Shown piece by piece: positions 19,152 to 26,816 of a stretch of DNA of 26,816 nt. Origin of the DNA: Blastomyces gilchristii SLH14081 (Eukaryota; Ascomycota; Eurotiomycetes; Onygenales; Ajellomycetaceae). A program made the position numbers and the translations under genes. The notes beneath the pieces are model-generated. The model saw only the letters and a list, made by a program, of their open reading frames with translations. It did no database searches and was not told the DNA's origin. Position 1 is the first letter of the stretch. Each line of letters begins with the position of its first letter. The DNA lies in NCBI RefSeq assembly GCF_000003855.2, contig NW_003101637.1:180732-207547 (forward strand), read 5' to 3'.

Positions 19152-19450
19152 CGCAGGGGATACATTAAATCCGGAACTCAAGCACCTCAGGTTTCTAATA
19201 AATACAGAGGTGTACAAATCACTTCAATGAATCACTCTATGTTCCTGGGCTGGGAAGTTATTATCACATGTATTTAATTGTCACTTCTTTGTATTTTTCT
19301 ATGTTCTTGTTATCTTGATGTGATCTGAACACCTGTATTTTCTTCTGTATAATTAACACTTGACCTGTATTTAACATTACACAAGAACTCATTATAAGCT
19401 TCACTTGCATATAAGTATAATGAAATAATAATAATAATAATAATAATAAT

Positions 19451-19465
19451 AAGTTATTACACAGT
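19451..19465. repeat. Target-site duplication of the SINE (right)
   Basis: AAGTTATTACACAGT, identical to 19060-19074. Confidence 0.93.
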
Positions 19466-20279
19466 TCACATCTCACACTTCTAATATTACTATATCTGAA
19501 AAAATAATATTTTCAAATTCTTTAACTTATACAAATCATTCTTTCAACCTGTAAATACACACTTCTATAAAACTGTTTTAAAAACCTAAGATCTCTATAG
19601 CTACACAGTCTACATAATATAAAAGATTAGAACATTCTTCGAAATTCATCATTTAAAAGCTTGTAAATGATGCAACTAGTATTTAAATCTTATATAAAGA
19701 AGATGCTGCAGATGAGCTTAACACTGAGCTTTACAAACTCTGTTATTTATCTAATGCGAAAAATCAAATATCTAGATGTTTTTATGTTAAATCTCAAAAA
19801 CTATTCAAATGTCTATATACTGATATTATACATGGCTTTACACAGTGCTATAATGATGAGTGTTATCTCATATATTTCATATCTGATTATCTTCAATTTT
19901 ATATAGCTATCACAGCTAGACTAACCGTGTAACTGTGTCTGAGATCAGAATCAAACTTTACAGTTATTATATTATCTAAAAGTATTACTTCTGATCATGA
20001 TTTGTATTCATTATATTAATTTCAAATCATGTTATTTCAAATATTAAAGATCTCAGATTCACTTTTCAAATAAAAATCTAGTCTTAGATAAAGAATATAT
20101 TTGAATTCTTAGTTACATTTTCATTCTGATCTCATTATTGAGAATGATATTAAATAAGATTATGAAATTATTTCTCACTTATATAATATCATAACATAGT
20201 ACTCATTTGTTAAAAATTTAATAGATAGTATTATTAAATATCATTACTTTTCTAAATATAGATCATAATTTATATAATT

Positions 20280-20420
20280 TTAATTATGAAAAAAATATAA
20301 AATATAAAAAAAAACAAAAAACAAAAAATATAATAAAAACAAGAAAAAATCACAATGAAAAAAAAAGGAAAAAAAAATAAAAGAAAAAGAAAAAAATAAA
20401 AAACAAATAAAAAAAATCAA
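20280..20420. repeat. A-rich tract of the right hAT
   Basis: Inverted counterpart of 7620-7760. Confidence 0.85.
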
Positions 20421-20472
20421 GATCACATAGCTGTAGCATTCTTAAAATACTCACTTCTCAGAGTGTTTATAA

Positions 20473-20477
20473 TATTT
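20473..20477. repeat. 5-bp target-site duplication of the copia element (left)
   Basis: TATTT, repeated at 24857-24861. Confidence 0.9.
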
Positions 20478-20572
20478 TGTCAGGTCACGTGATCTGGCTT
20501 ACTAATCCTTCCATCATATAACTTTCCACAATCTAGCAACCTTTCAATCACACAAGCTTTACATCTTTCACA
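20478..20572 (+). repeat. 5' LTR of copia, 95 bp
   Basis: It runs from TGTCAGGTCACG to CTTTCACA and contains a TATA-like CATATAAC near 20515. It differs from the 3' LTR at 7 of 95 positions, six of them transitions. Confidence 0.93.
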
Positions 20573-20585
20573 GGTTATGAGACCT
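20573..20585 (+). promoter_or_regulatory. Primer-binding site, initiator-tRNA-Met anticodon-loop type
   Basis: GGTTATGAGACCT follows the LTR directly. GGTTATGAG is the complement of CTCATAACC, the anticodon loop of initiator tRNA-Met. Priming by a half tRNA cut in that loop is known for Drosophila copia and yeast Ty5. Confidence 0.75.
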
Positions 20586-20834
20586 GTTTTGTGCAAAATT
20601 GCTGCCAATTCAGAATTCCTTGTCAATATAATCATTATTTAACTACTGCTTCATTCAATACACTCTTCAGGAGTTAAAATCATCTTATTCTATCAGTATT
20701 AATGTGTTTGAGCTCTTGATGATCAATAATACTACTGCTCGCTTAAAAAAGAGACTTGAGAAAACACATCACATTTGTAAAAAAGCAAGGAAAAGAGAAC
20801 AATATTGGCAAGGATTCAATAAACAAATATAAAG

Positions 20835-21836
20835 ATGGCGGATTCAATACAATCCCACCCACATACATGTTTGTGATCTCATGTCCTTTCCACTGAGTCA
20901 GTTGCAGTTGATGATGATGATTCTTCACACTCACACTCTGCTAGTGGACATCCTTCTGGAGCTTTTGAAAGCTCCATTGATGAACGCCCTGAAACACCCT
21001 CTCAATTTGAAGCTGGTTTGAATACAGCTCCTGACACGGTCAGGCCGGCCCCCCGATCTATCTGACAGCTTGATGCTGGTTCTCTTGATAAGAATAATGG
21101 ACACCCAGGTGTCTACTGTTCGGGCGAGGCAATATCAGACCAACAGATGGAGCATCTCAAGATGATACTTGAGATGGACAAGGGGAAGTGAAGAGTCCTA
21201 GAACTCGAACTACAACTGGAAAAACTCTGTCAACAGAGATCCTCTACGGATCGACCACAGGATGTCAACAATCATCCTGCCACCACATCAACAGCCCGTA
21301 CAGCCACATGGAATCCTAATCTCAGTGAAAGATTGGAATTCAACCTTTATGAACTGGATAGCCATGTTGGCAAGGCAATCTCCCAATTCAAGGAAGATGT
21401 CAAGAATACTGTGAGATCAAACAGTCTAACTGACACATTCAATTACATCACATGAAGCATCTTCATGAAATTGAAACTGGTTGATGCACAGTGTTGATAT
21501 ATGATAGAGAAACAACAGACTCAGAACCCTCTACAAAGAGATGATGAATGGGCACCATTCTGGGATGCCAGAAACCGGTGGCTCTACACATTCATCTTGA
21601 ACTCCTTGAGTGCAGGTGTCAGACCATGTTTCTCCAAATATGATGAAAATTGGATCACTTATACCCTATGGAATGTGATTGAACAGGAATACTCTGTCCC
21701 TAAAACACAGTTACACTGTGAGACAGTTCTGGAATTCATGTCTCTTGGTGGCACACAGGTCATCAATCTACACACATTCTTTGATAAGTTCCGGTCCGCC
21801 ATCACGAAATTGGAGATGTTGAATGCTTCCCCCCCC
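20835..21836 (+). pseudogene. copia gag, N-terminal two-thirds (decayed)
   Basis: The ATG at 20835 (MADSIQSHPHT) opens the frame. An acidic Ser-rich N-terminus (VAVDDDDSSHSHS) is followed by a coiled-coil part (QQMEHLKMILEMDKGK, LELELQLEKLCQQR) and the capsid-like region (EWAPFWDARNRW, NWITYTLWNVIEQEYS, LHTFFDKFRSAI), which fits the copia gag family (UBN2-like). TGA stops lie at 20874, 21063, 21189, 21453 and 21495, the last four or so at plausible Trp positions; many Trp are still TGG. At 21829-21836 a run of eight C shifts the frame by one base; seven C would join it to the downstream frame. Gag forms the particle that packages element RNA. Confidence 0.85.
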
Positions 21837-24627
21837 AGATGTGTGGATATTTGATACCTTCTACTCAGTTCTACCCAACAATTGGAGGAATTATGTTCAG
21901 AAGAAGATAGAGGAGATACAGGATTCCAAATCCACAGCTGTGGTATTGGATGTTGATCTTCTCATGGAGGAGATCCGTTCGCGGCTTGATCCTTCAAAAG
22001 ATAAAAAGAATCTACAGAATACAGATTCTGCGGCCAACACCGCTACAACAGATACAACAACCACTACACCTACCAATTCTAACAACAATACATCGAATTC
22101 GGCCCGTGGAGGCCGTACTGGATGTGGTTGTGGTAGTACTCAAGGGGGCTCCCGAAACCATCAGGGATCGGGAAATCCACCTACATGTCCTGAATGCGAG
22201 AGATCTCACTTTGGCACCTGTTGGTTGGCCAATCCAGACAGTGCTCCAGATAATTGGAGGATCTACAACGCTGCAAGGATAAAGGAATTCAAAGAAAAGA
22301 AGGAAAAGATGTGGGGTGAGGCAATTATTGCAGCCACAGAGCTGCTTAACCTTATGCCAACCTCAACGATATTGTATGGGGGCCCTGAAAATACAAAGCC
22401 GATTACACCGTATGAGGCCTGGCTTGGAGCTCTACCTTCTGCACGCGGCATTCGCCGATGGGGTTGCAAAGCATTCTTGAAGATAGTCCCCAAGCCCATC
22501 AATAAGATGGCTTCCCGTTCCAAAGAGTTGATTTTTGTGGGATATGATGGTTTTACCAATTATAGATTGGTGGACCCCTCCAACGGGCGTTTATACATAT
22601 CAAAAGACGTCATCTTCCAGGAGGACCTCCATCTTGCCGATCCATCGATACCAACAACGCACAACCCGAAGGTCCTACCCAATGCGGCCCGTAAAGCGGC
22701 TGCGGCGATTCCTTCGGCGACACCAGGCCTACCCACTGCGGCCCGTCAAGAGACTGCAGCGATTCCTGATCTGTTCATTGATGAGGAAATCCGACCTGAG
22801 TGTCCATTATTTCTCGTACCCACTAATAATTGGTGGATTGACTATGATATCTCCGCGAGAATACCTACCTTTTTAGTGCAGAATACACTGAACTCCCCAG
22901 AACCCACAGTTGAATCGGATGATCCTCCGACATCTATAAGGGATATCACTACAGTGGGGGAAGCTTCAGTGGGGGACAGTCTTGAAGACCTACCCACTGA
23001 TCCTGAGATCGCTGCACTTCCAATCCCGAAAAACCTCACACGCGCCAAAGCTTCCATGGAATGGAAGTATTATTACAAGGCCTGTGTTAAAGAGATTAAC
23101 TGTTTGAAACAGATAGGGGCCTGATGACTGATTGAGAGAACACCACAAATGAGTATCCTTCACAGCCAATGGGTATTTGACAAAAAGTTCAACAATATGA
23201 GTGATGTTATCTGCTATAAGGCCTGCTGGGTTATCTGCGGAAATCTTCAACAGAAGAGAGTCAATTACTCAAGGACCTTTGCACCTGTTGTCTCTGCATC
23301 CACCTCATGAGCTCTCATGGCGATCTCAGCATCCCGGGGATGATATGTTCTGCAGATTGATTTGGTGACTGCTTTTTTGAATGCCCAACTGCCTGCTGAT
23401 GAACAGATATATATGAACCAATCCACAGGATTCCGCGAAGACTGTGGTGATCTTGTGTGTGAGTTGATGCAGAGACTCTACAGTCTTAAGCAAGCAGCAC
23501 TCTTATGGTATGAGAAGCTGTAAAAGATGCTATTGCACTCAGGCTTCTGTGTCAGTCTCTATGATGCCAGACTATTTATCCACAATGGAAGACAGGTCTA
23601 TATGACCATCTACGTGGATGATGTCCATCTCTACAGCCCGAAAATCGAAGATCTGGACTGGGCCAAAGCTGAAATCACCGCTAATTACAAGATCAAGGAT
23701 GTAGGGGATTCCAACTGCTATCTAGGAATGAAGATTGATAGAGATTCAACTTCATTGACATTGTCTCAACCCCTCTTTATAAGGAATCTTCTGGAGGAGT
23801 TCTCAATGAATGACTGTCATTCTACATTCACTTCTATGGAGGAGAATGTTGATTTCATGAATGATGATGAGAAATCAATTGCATACACAGCAGAATTTAC
23901 CCTACAGTTCTATCAATCCAGTATCAGATCCCTGCAATATCTGGCATTCAATACACATCCTGATATGAGCTTCACCACAGGATTCCTTGGATGATTCAGC
24001 TCCCGGCCTACATCAAAGAACTGGGCTGCATACAAGTGTACACTCTGATATCTACAGGGTTCAATCAATGAGAGTATAACCTATCACAGAGGTGCCGGAA
24101 TTGAACCTGTAGCATATGCAGATGCCGATTGGGCCGGTAGGGATCCAGGATCCTGTTCAACCACCGGTTATATCATCTACATGGCAGGTGGTCCCGTTGC
24201 ATGGCGGAGCTGCCGGCAAACAGGGGTCTTCAAGTCATCAACAGAGGCCGAATATATTGCATTCTCCGAGGCCGCATATGAGCTTGTCTGTCTCTGAGAG
24301 CTTCTAGAAGATGCTGGATTCATCCCATCCCGCCTCAACAATCTGGATGCTGATGATCACCTCATTCCCACCACAGCCAATGGTCTGGCTTATACAATCC
24401 ATGCTGATAATAAGTCCACCATAGAGCTATCCTCTTCTGAAGCAATTTCACACCGCTTGAAGTATATAGAGGTCTGTTTTCACATCCTTCAGAATCTTGT
24501 CTGTAAGAATGAGATATCTATCTGATATGTTTCATCTGCTGAGAACACGGCAGATGGGCTTACTAAATCACTTGAAACATTGAAATATATGCATTGGAAA
24601 GAGAATATAAAGAAGATAGAGGGATAG
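21823..24627 (+). pseudogene. copia gag C-terminus and pol: integrase remnant, reverse transcriptase, RNase H
   Basis: The frame resumes after the C run and ends at TAG 24625. A zinc knuckle of shortened spacing, C-x2-C-x3-H-x3-C (CPECERSHFGTC, 22186-22221), is followed near 22308 directly by the integrase C-terminal region (EAIIAATELLNLMPTS, TPYEAWLGALPS, RRWGCKAFLK, ELIFVGYDG, DVIFQED); the protease and the zinc/DDE part of integrase are missing. The reverse transcriptase spans about 23040-23790 (QIDLVTAFLNAQL, YSLKQA, and YVDD at 23611-23622). RNase H spans about 24105-24540 (ADADWAGRDP, KSSTEAEYIAFSEA, ENTADGLTKSL). Stops are TGA at 23122, 23125, 23308, 23341, 23992, 24046, 24295, 24523 and a single TAA at 23521. 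Reverse transcriptase and RNase H active-site residues are intact. Without protease and integrase core it is non-autonomous. Confidence 0.93.
21829..21836. other. C8 homopolymer causing a +1 frame change in gag
   Basis: Before the run the frame is that of 21501, after it that of 21823. Removing one C joins them. It may be a mutation, an assembly error or a slippage site. Confidence 0.85.
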
Positions 24628-24750
24628 AGGGATAAAAAATGATGTATATCATGACTGGTTTTTCATTGCTACACATTTTCCAGTCATTTTTTGTACCTGT
24701 ACTTGATTTGAAGGTGAATTTTGTATATAGCATCGTGTATAGTTACTCTG

Positions 24751-24761
24751 GTGAGTGGGGG
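24751..24761 (+). promoter_or_regulatory. Polypurine tract for plus-strand priming
   Basis: GTGAGTGGGGG lies directly before the 3' LTR. Confidence 0.75.
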
Positions 24762-24856
24762 TGTCAGGTCACATGATCTGGCTTACTAATCCTTCCACTA
24801 TATAACTTTTCACAAGCTAGCAACCTTTCAATCACACAAGCTTTACACCTTCCACA
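24762..24856 (+). repeat. 3' LTR of copia, 95 bp
   Basis: It runs from TGTCAGGTCACA to CCTTCCACA, with TATATAA at 24799-24805 and the same length as the 5' LTR. Confidence 0.93.
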
Positions 24857-24861
24857 TATTT
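24857..24861. repeat. 5-bp target-site duplication of the copia element (right)
   Basis: TATTT, identical to 20473-20477. Confidence 0.9.
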
Positions 24862-25009
24862 ATCATTAACTGTGTATCTCTTATAGTGAGAATAACACAG
24901 CTGTGATAAGTCATTGTCTTAATATCACTTAATAAATAATCAGTATATATCTGTATAAATGTGAATAATTAGAAAATATACACTTAAAAAGTGTCATCAG
25001 AGTGAACTC

Positions 25010-25177
25010 TACTGTCACTTGAATGATATTAAGAATGAAATACTGAAATTGATAATTCATCTTATTAATTTCATAGACAAGGCAGATGAAGATAATCTTG
25101 AGAAATATAAGATTCTCTAACTTCTGATAAAAATGAATCTCACAGAGAAACTCTATTTTCATGATATCAGAGACTGA
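25010..25177 (+). pseudogene. Exon-like block of the right hAT (counterpart of 7262-7420)
   Basis: The plus strand reads NTEIDNSSY*FHRQGR and TSDKNESHRETLFS, with TGA/TAA stops at plausible Trp and Gln positions. A 13-bp motif pair (GTATTATCAAAAAGTATTAC, 25178-25197) follows at once, like the left copy. The open frame on the other strand (24929-25162) is a mirror of this block. Confidence 0.4.
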
Positions 25178-25532
25178 GTATTATCAAAAAGTATTACTTT
25201 CATACAATGCATATTCACTTAATACAGTAATTTATTCTCTGTGTATGTGACTGAGAGTTATGACTTTTTCACACTACACAGCTCTCTCTGAGATGCTATT
25301 GTCAGTTTGTAACTTATACAGTCTTTCAGTTCAGTATATGCTGCATGTATGCAGTTCTGTGTACTGAGACTATGTTAGTTATTATAATCTGATATGATAC
25401 TCACTTTTCACAGAGCATGTTTCATTTGAGAGAAGAAGAGAAAGACACAACCATTGTTTTATTAAGAGAGAATAAATAATTAGTATTATTAAATGTAATT
25501 TAATTCTTCTCTATTTAAAATTTGATTAGTCT

Positions 25533-25540
25533 ATACTCTT
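25533..25540. repeat. 8-bp target-site duplication of the MITE at 25541 (left)
   Basis: ATACTCTT, exact repeat at 26047-26054; the left hAT has one copy only, at 6887-6894 (minus strand). Confidence 0.95.
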
Positions 25541-26046
25541 TAGACTGGCCGCTGAGATCATGAATTTCACATTTAATCTCATTTAATCTGGTCTCATACA
25601 TTTCTTGGCGTGAATCCTGCTGAGACTAGTCATTAAAATAACATGCAAAGTGACTATATATGAGATCTTAAAATGAAATCATGACTTGAAAAAAATGAGA
25701 AAGTGATCTCATATGATTTCATTTAGTCTCATTCTTGACATAAAGTTACTATTTTCAGATATTTTAAGGTTTTTTTTAGACTATTTTTGATTTTTTTAAA
25801 AGTAACACTTTTTGATAACACTTAAATAAGATTTAAAGTCATTTAAAGCAATAAAAATAATTTAAATTGAGAAGTGAAAATCATGGTCTCATTTGAAAAA
25901 TGTGACAAGAGTAGATAGTAAGTCTCACTGAGACAGTATGAAACTACTATCTAATGTTAAAACTGTGTAATGAGATCGGTTGAATTGATAATGAGACTAT
26001 CAAAAAATCTGGTTCTGATTCTAGACACGGTCACACGGTCAGTTTA
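25541..26046 (+). mobile_element. Complete hAT-derived MITE, 506 bp
   Basis: It starts TAGACTGGCCG and ends CGGTCAGTTTA, with an exact 8-bp duplication and a proven empty site in the left hAT copy. It contains the 13-bp motif pair at 25801-25823 (minus strand). The right end repeats ACACGGTC twice, as in the large hAT. Confidence 0.96.
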
Positions 26047-26054
26047 ATACTCTT
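26047..26054. repeat. 8-bp target-site duplication of the MITE at 25541 (right)
   Basis: ATACTCTT, identical to 25533-25540. Confidence 0.95.
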
Positions 26055-26529
26055 TAATTTGAGGGTTTCTGAGAGTGTTTTAATAGTTTTCATACCAGCT
26101 TGAACTTGGTGGTGAATTGAAGAAGAAGAGAAAAGAGAGAAGAAAGAAATAAGAATAACTTATCTTTATAATATGAAAACAGAGAATTACTGTAATCATT
26201 CTCTCTAGTAACAAAGATCTGTTTTCTGCATATATCTCTGATATAGATTATATAATAACTGTATACAAAGAATATCAATAATGTATGCATTGAATAAAGA
26301 TAATATTGCTATGTAATACTGTAGCTATTTCTATACATCTCAGAAAGTTATTAATAGTTTCTTTGAGTCTGTTTATGTTTGATAAGTCAATAATATATTT
26401 CAATGCACTTCTTCTTTCATCATTATCATCATTATTATTTTCATATCATTGCTAGCTGTCTTCTCTGCCTTCACCTCTCTCAACACTTATTAAAATTAAT
26501 TATATCATTTCTCTCTAAATATTCTGCGG

Positions 26530-26816
26530 TTCTGCAGATTATCGAGACATGTGAGCATCATCACAGATTGAAGAGAGAGAAGAAGAAGAAATTTAAATAA
26601 GATAAGACAGTATAAAATATGTTATAATGCCTTGAAGAGGCTCTGTAAGAGAGTAGAACGATAATGATTTTAAGTAATACTTCTGATAGATTTAGACTGA
26701 ACTAAGTATAGAAATAATACAGATGAGGTCATCAGAAAGAGATTGAAAAAGAAGACAGTGAAGAGTCTTATACAGTAGTAATGAAATCAGAAGAAGTTCT
26801 GAGAATGATTAAGGAA
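26530..26816 (+). pseudogene. Accessory coding region of the right hAT, partial at the window end
   Basis: The plus strand reads LQIIETCEHHHRLKREKKKKF and then EEAL-type sequence with stops, matching the left copy at 6365-6090 in reverse complement. A 13-bp motif copy lies at 26660-26680. The later exon would be outside the window. Function unknown. Confidence 0.5.

Larger units (their letters stand above)
19075..19450 (+). mobile_element. tRNA-derived SINE, full length, 376 bp
   Basis: It is flanked by an exact 14-15-bp duplication. The head (19075-19160) is tRNA-like of the long-variable-arm type: a box A segment with D-arm, a 7-bp hairpin at 19113-19135 (GCCTTGG/CCAAGGC) in the variable-arm position, then a T-arm GTGGG-TTCGAAA-CCCGC and AGGGGAT as acceptor strand. 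The anticodon arm between D-arm and variable arm is too short, so it is not a functional tRNA. The body is about 290 bp and ends TGCATATAAGTATAATGAAA with (TAA)n. The head keeps GG, CC and CG, so this copy is young or protected. It is transcribed by RNA polymerase III and presumably moved by the LINE whose tail it shares. Confidence 0.88.
18175..19916 (+). pseudogene. Old copia pol fragment (protease to start of integrase), interrupted by MITE and SINE
   Basis: With the MITE (18243-18752) and the SINE (19075-19450) removed, one frame connects: MNTEVYTDDFS before the MITE, KVKDYETVRTII after it, then AYILNFH (position of the protease W-x-LDSGAS motif, catalytic DSG lost), KYADNIIFTYVK and LLVTEYSNITVFLT (typical protease C-terminal part). 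After the SINE come a C-x2-type segment LCYLSNAKNQISR and TDIIHGFTQCYNDECYLIYF then ISDYLQF, matching the integrase zinc region and the first part of the catalytic core with its Asp residues. The right hAT ends it at 19916, and the remainder would lie beyond that element. This region corresponds to what the younger copia at 20478 has deleted. Confidence 0.7.
20478..24856 (+). mobile_element. Ty1/copia LTR retrotransposon, 4379 bp, internally deleted
   Basis: It has 95-bp LTRs (TG...CA), a 5-bp target duplication, a primer-binding site, a gag-pol frame and a purine tract. The order integrase remnant, reverse transcriptase, RNase H defines the copia group. The protease and most of integrase are deleted near 22308. 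The interior is far less mutated than the rest of the window, so it is the youngest large insertion, but 13 TGA and one TAA interrupt gag-pol. It sits in the right hAT; the left hAT (around 7567-7575) shows the unoccupied site. Confidence 0.95.
19917..26816 (+). mobile_element. Second hAT copy, inverted, incomplete at the window end
   Basis: It starts with TAGACTAACCG, the mutated 5' TIR, and its unique sequence (19917-20477, 24862-25540, 26055-26816) is the reverse complement of 8116 down to about 6085. The 8 bases before it are ATCACAGC; the other duplication should lie beyond the window. It interrupts the old copia integrase. It was later hit by a copia element (20478-24856) and a MITE (25541-26046). 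Its transposase would lie beyond the right edge. Differences from the left copy are almost all transitions, with the microsatellite near 26415-26445 shortened. Confidence 0.9.

Noticed and set aside
19073..19160. Functional Ser/Leu tRNA gene
   Set aside because: The anticodon arm is too short, acceptor pairing is imperfect and the segment is the head of a 376-bp unit with target duplication, so it is a SINE.
19667..19906. 79-residue plus-strand hydrophobic ORF
   Set aside because: Out of phase with the copia integrase reading that covers the same bases.
22012..23250. Multiple 60-113-residue ORFs on both strands inside copia
   Set aside because: Shadows of the gag-pol frame.
1..26816. Mitochondrial origin because of TGA at Trp and high AT
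   Set aside because: Copia, hAT, LINE and polymerase III SINE elements are nuclear, and TAA/TAG also occur at Gln positions.

Overview
This window looks like a gene-free, AT-rich block of nested and decayed transposable elements from a fungal nuclear genome, most likely a filamentous ascomycete. I infer this from a Tad/I-type LINE with a CCHC ORF1 and an endonuclease-RT-RNase H ORF2, a Ty1/copia element whose primer-binding site looks like the half-initiator-tRNA type, and RIP-like C-to-T decay that fills reading frames with stops but almost never shifts them. I found no intact host gene, rRNA, CRISPR array or bacterial signal.

Layout. A LINE (ORF1 from 1275, ORF2 8626-12579, 3' end about 12944) is split by a 5752-bp hAT DNA transposon (2365-8116) that made the exact 8-bp target duplication AACACAGT. 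The hAT has 11-bp TIRs, a decayed transposase on the minus strand (about 2670-4920) and an upstream coding region of unknown function (about 5609-6365, plus a further exon-like block near 7262-7420). From 12945 to 15411 there is AT-rich DNA holding two unrecognised decayed coding stretches, one with a GC-rich Arg/Gly/Ser repeat. A 5'-truncated second LINE copy lies at 15427-16655 (minus) between 15-bp target duplications. Then come a partial SINE, a partial MITE, a GA-rich minisatellite, and an old copia protease/integrase fragment (about 18175-19916) that was hit by a MITE, a full SINE and a second hAT copy.

The second hAT (19917 to beyond the window end) lies inverted relative to the first, so about 2 kb at 6085-8116 reappears as reverse complement at 19917-26816. 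The right copy carries two later insertions: a copia element with 95-bp LTRs (20478-24856, target duplication TATTT) and a 506-bp MITE (25541-26046, target duplication ATACTCTT). The left hAT copy preserves the empty site for both.

How the parts relate. The MITEs share TIRs and subterminal sequence with the hAT, so a hAT transposase probably moved them. The SINE shares its 3' terminus and (TAA)n tail with the LINE, so the LINE machinery probably moved it. The most unusual signals are a 13-bp periodic motif (GTGTTATCAAAAA) recurring in the hAT family, often inside intron-like segments; a decay signature that favours the 5' C of CC (TGG to TGA) over CpA; and GC-rich islands that escaped it.
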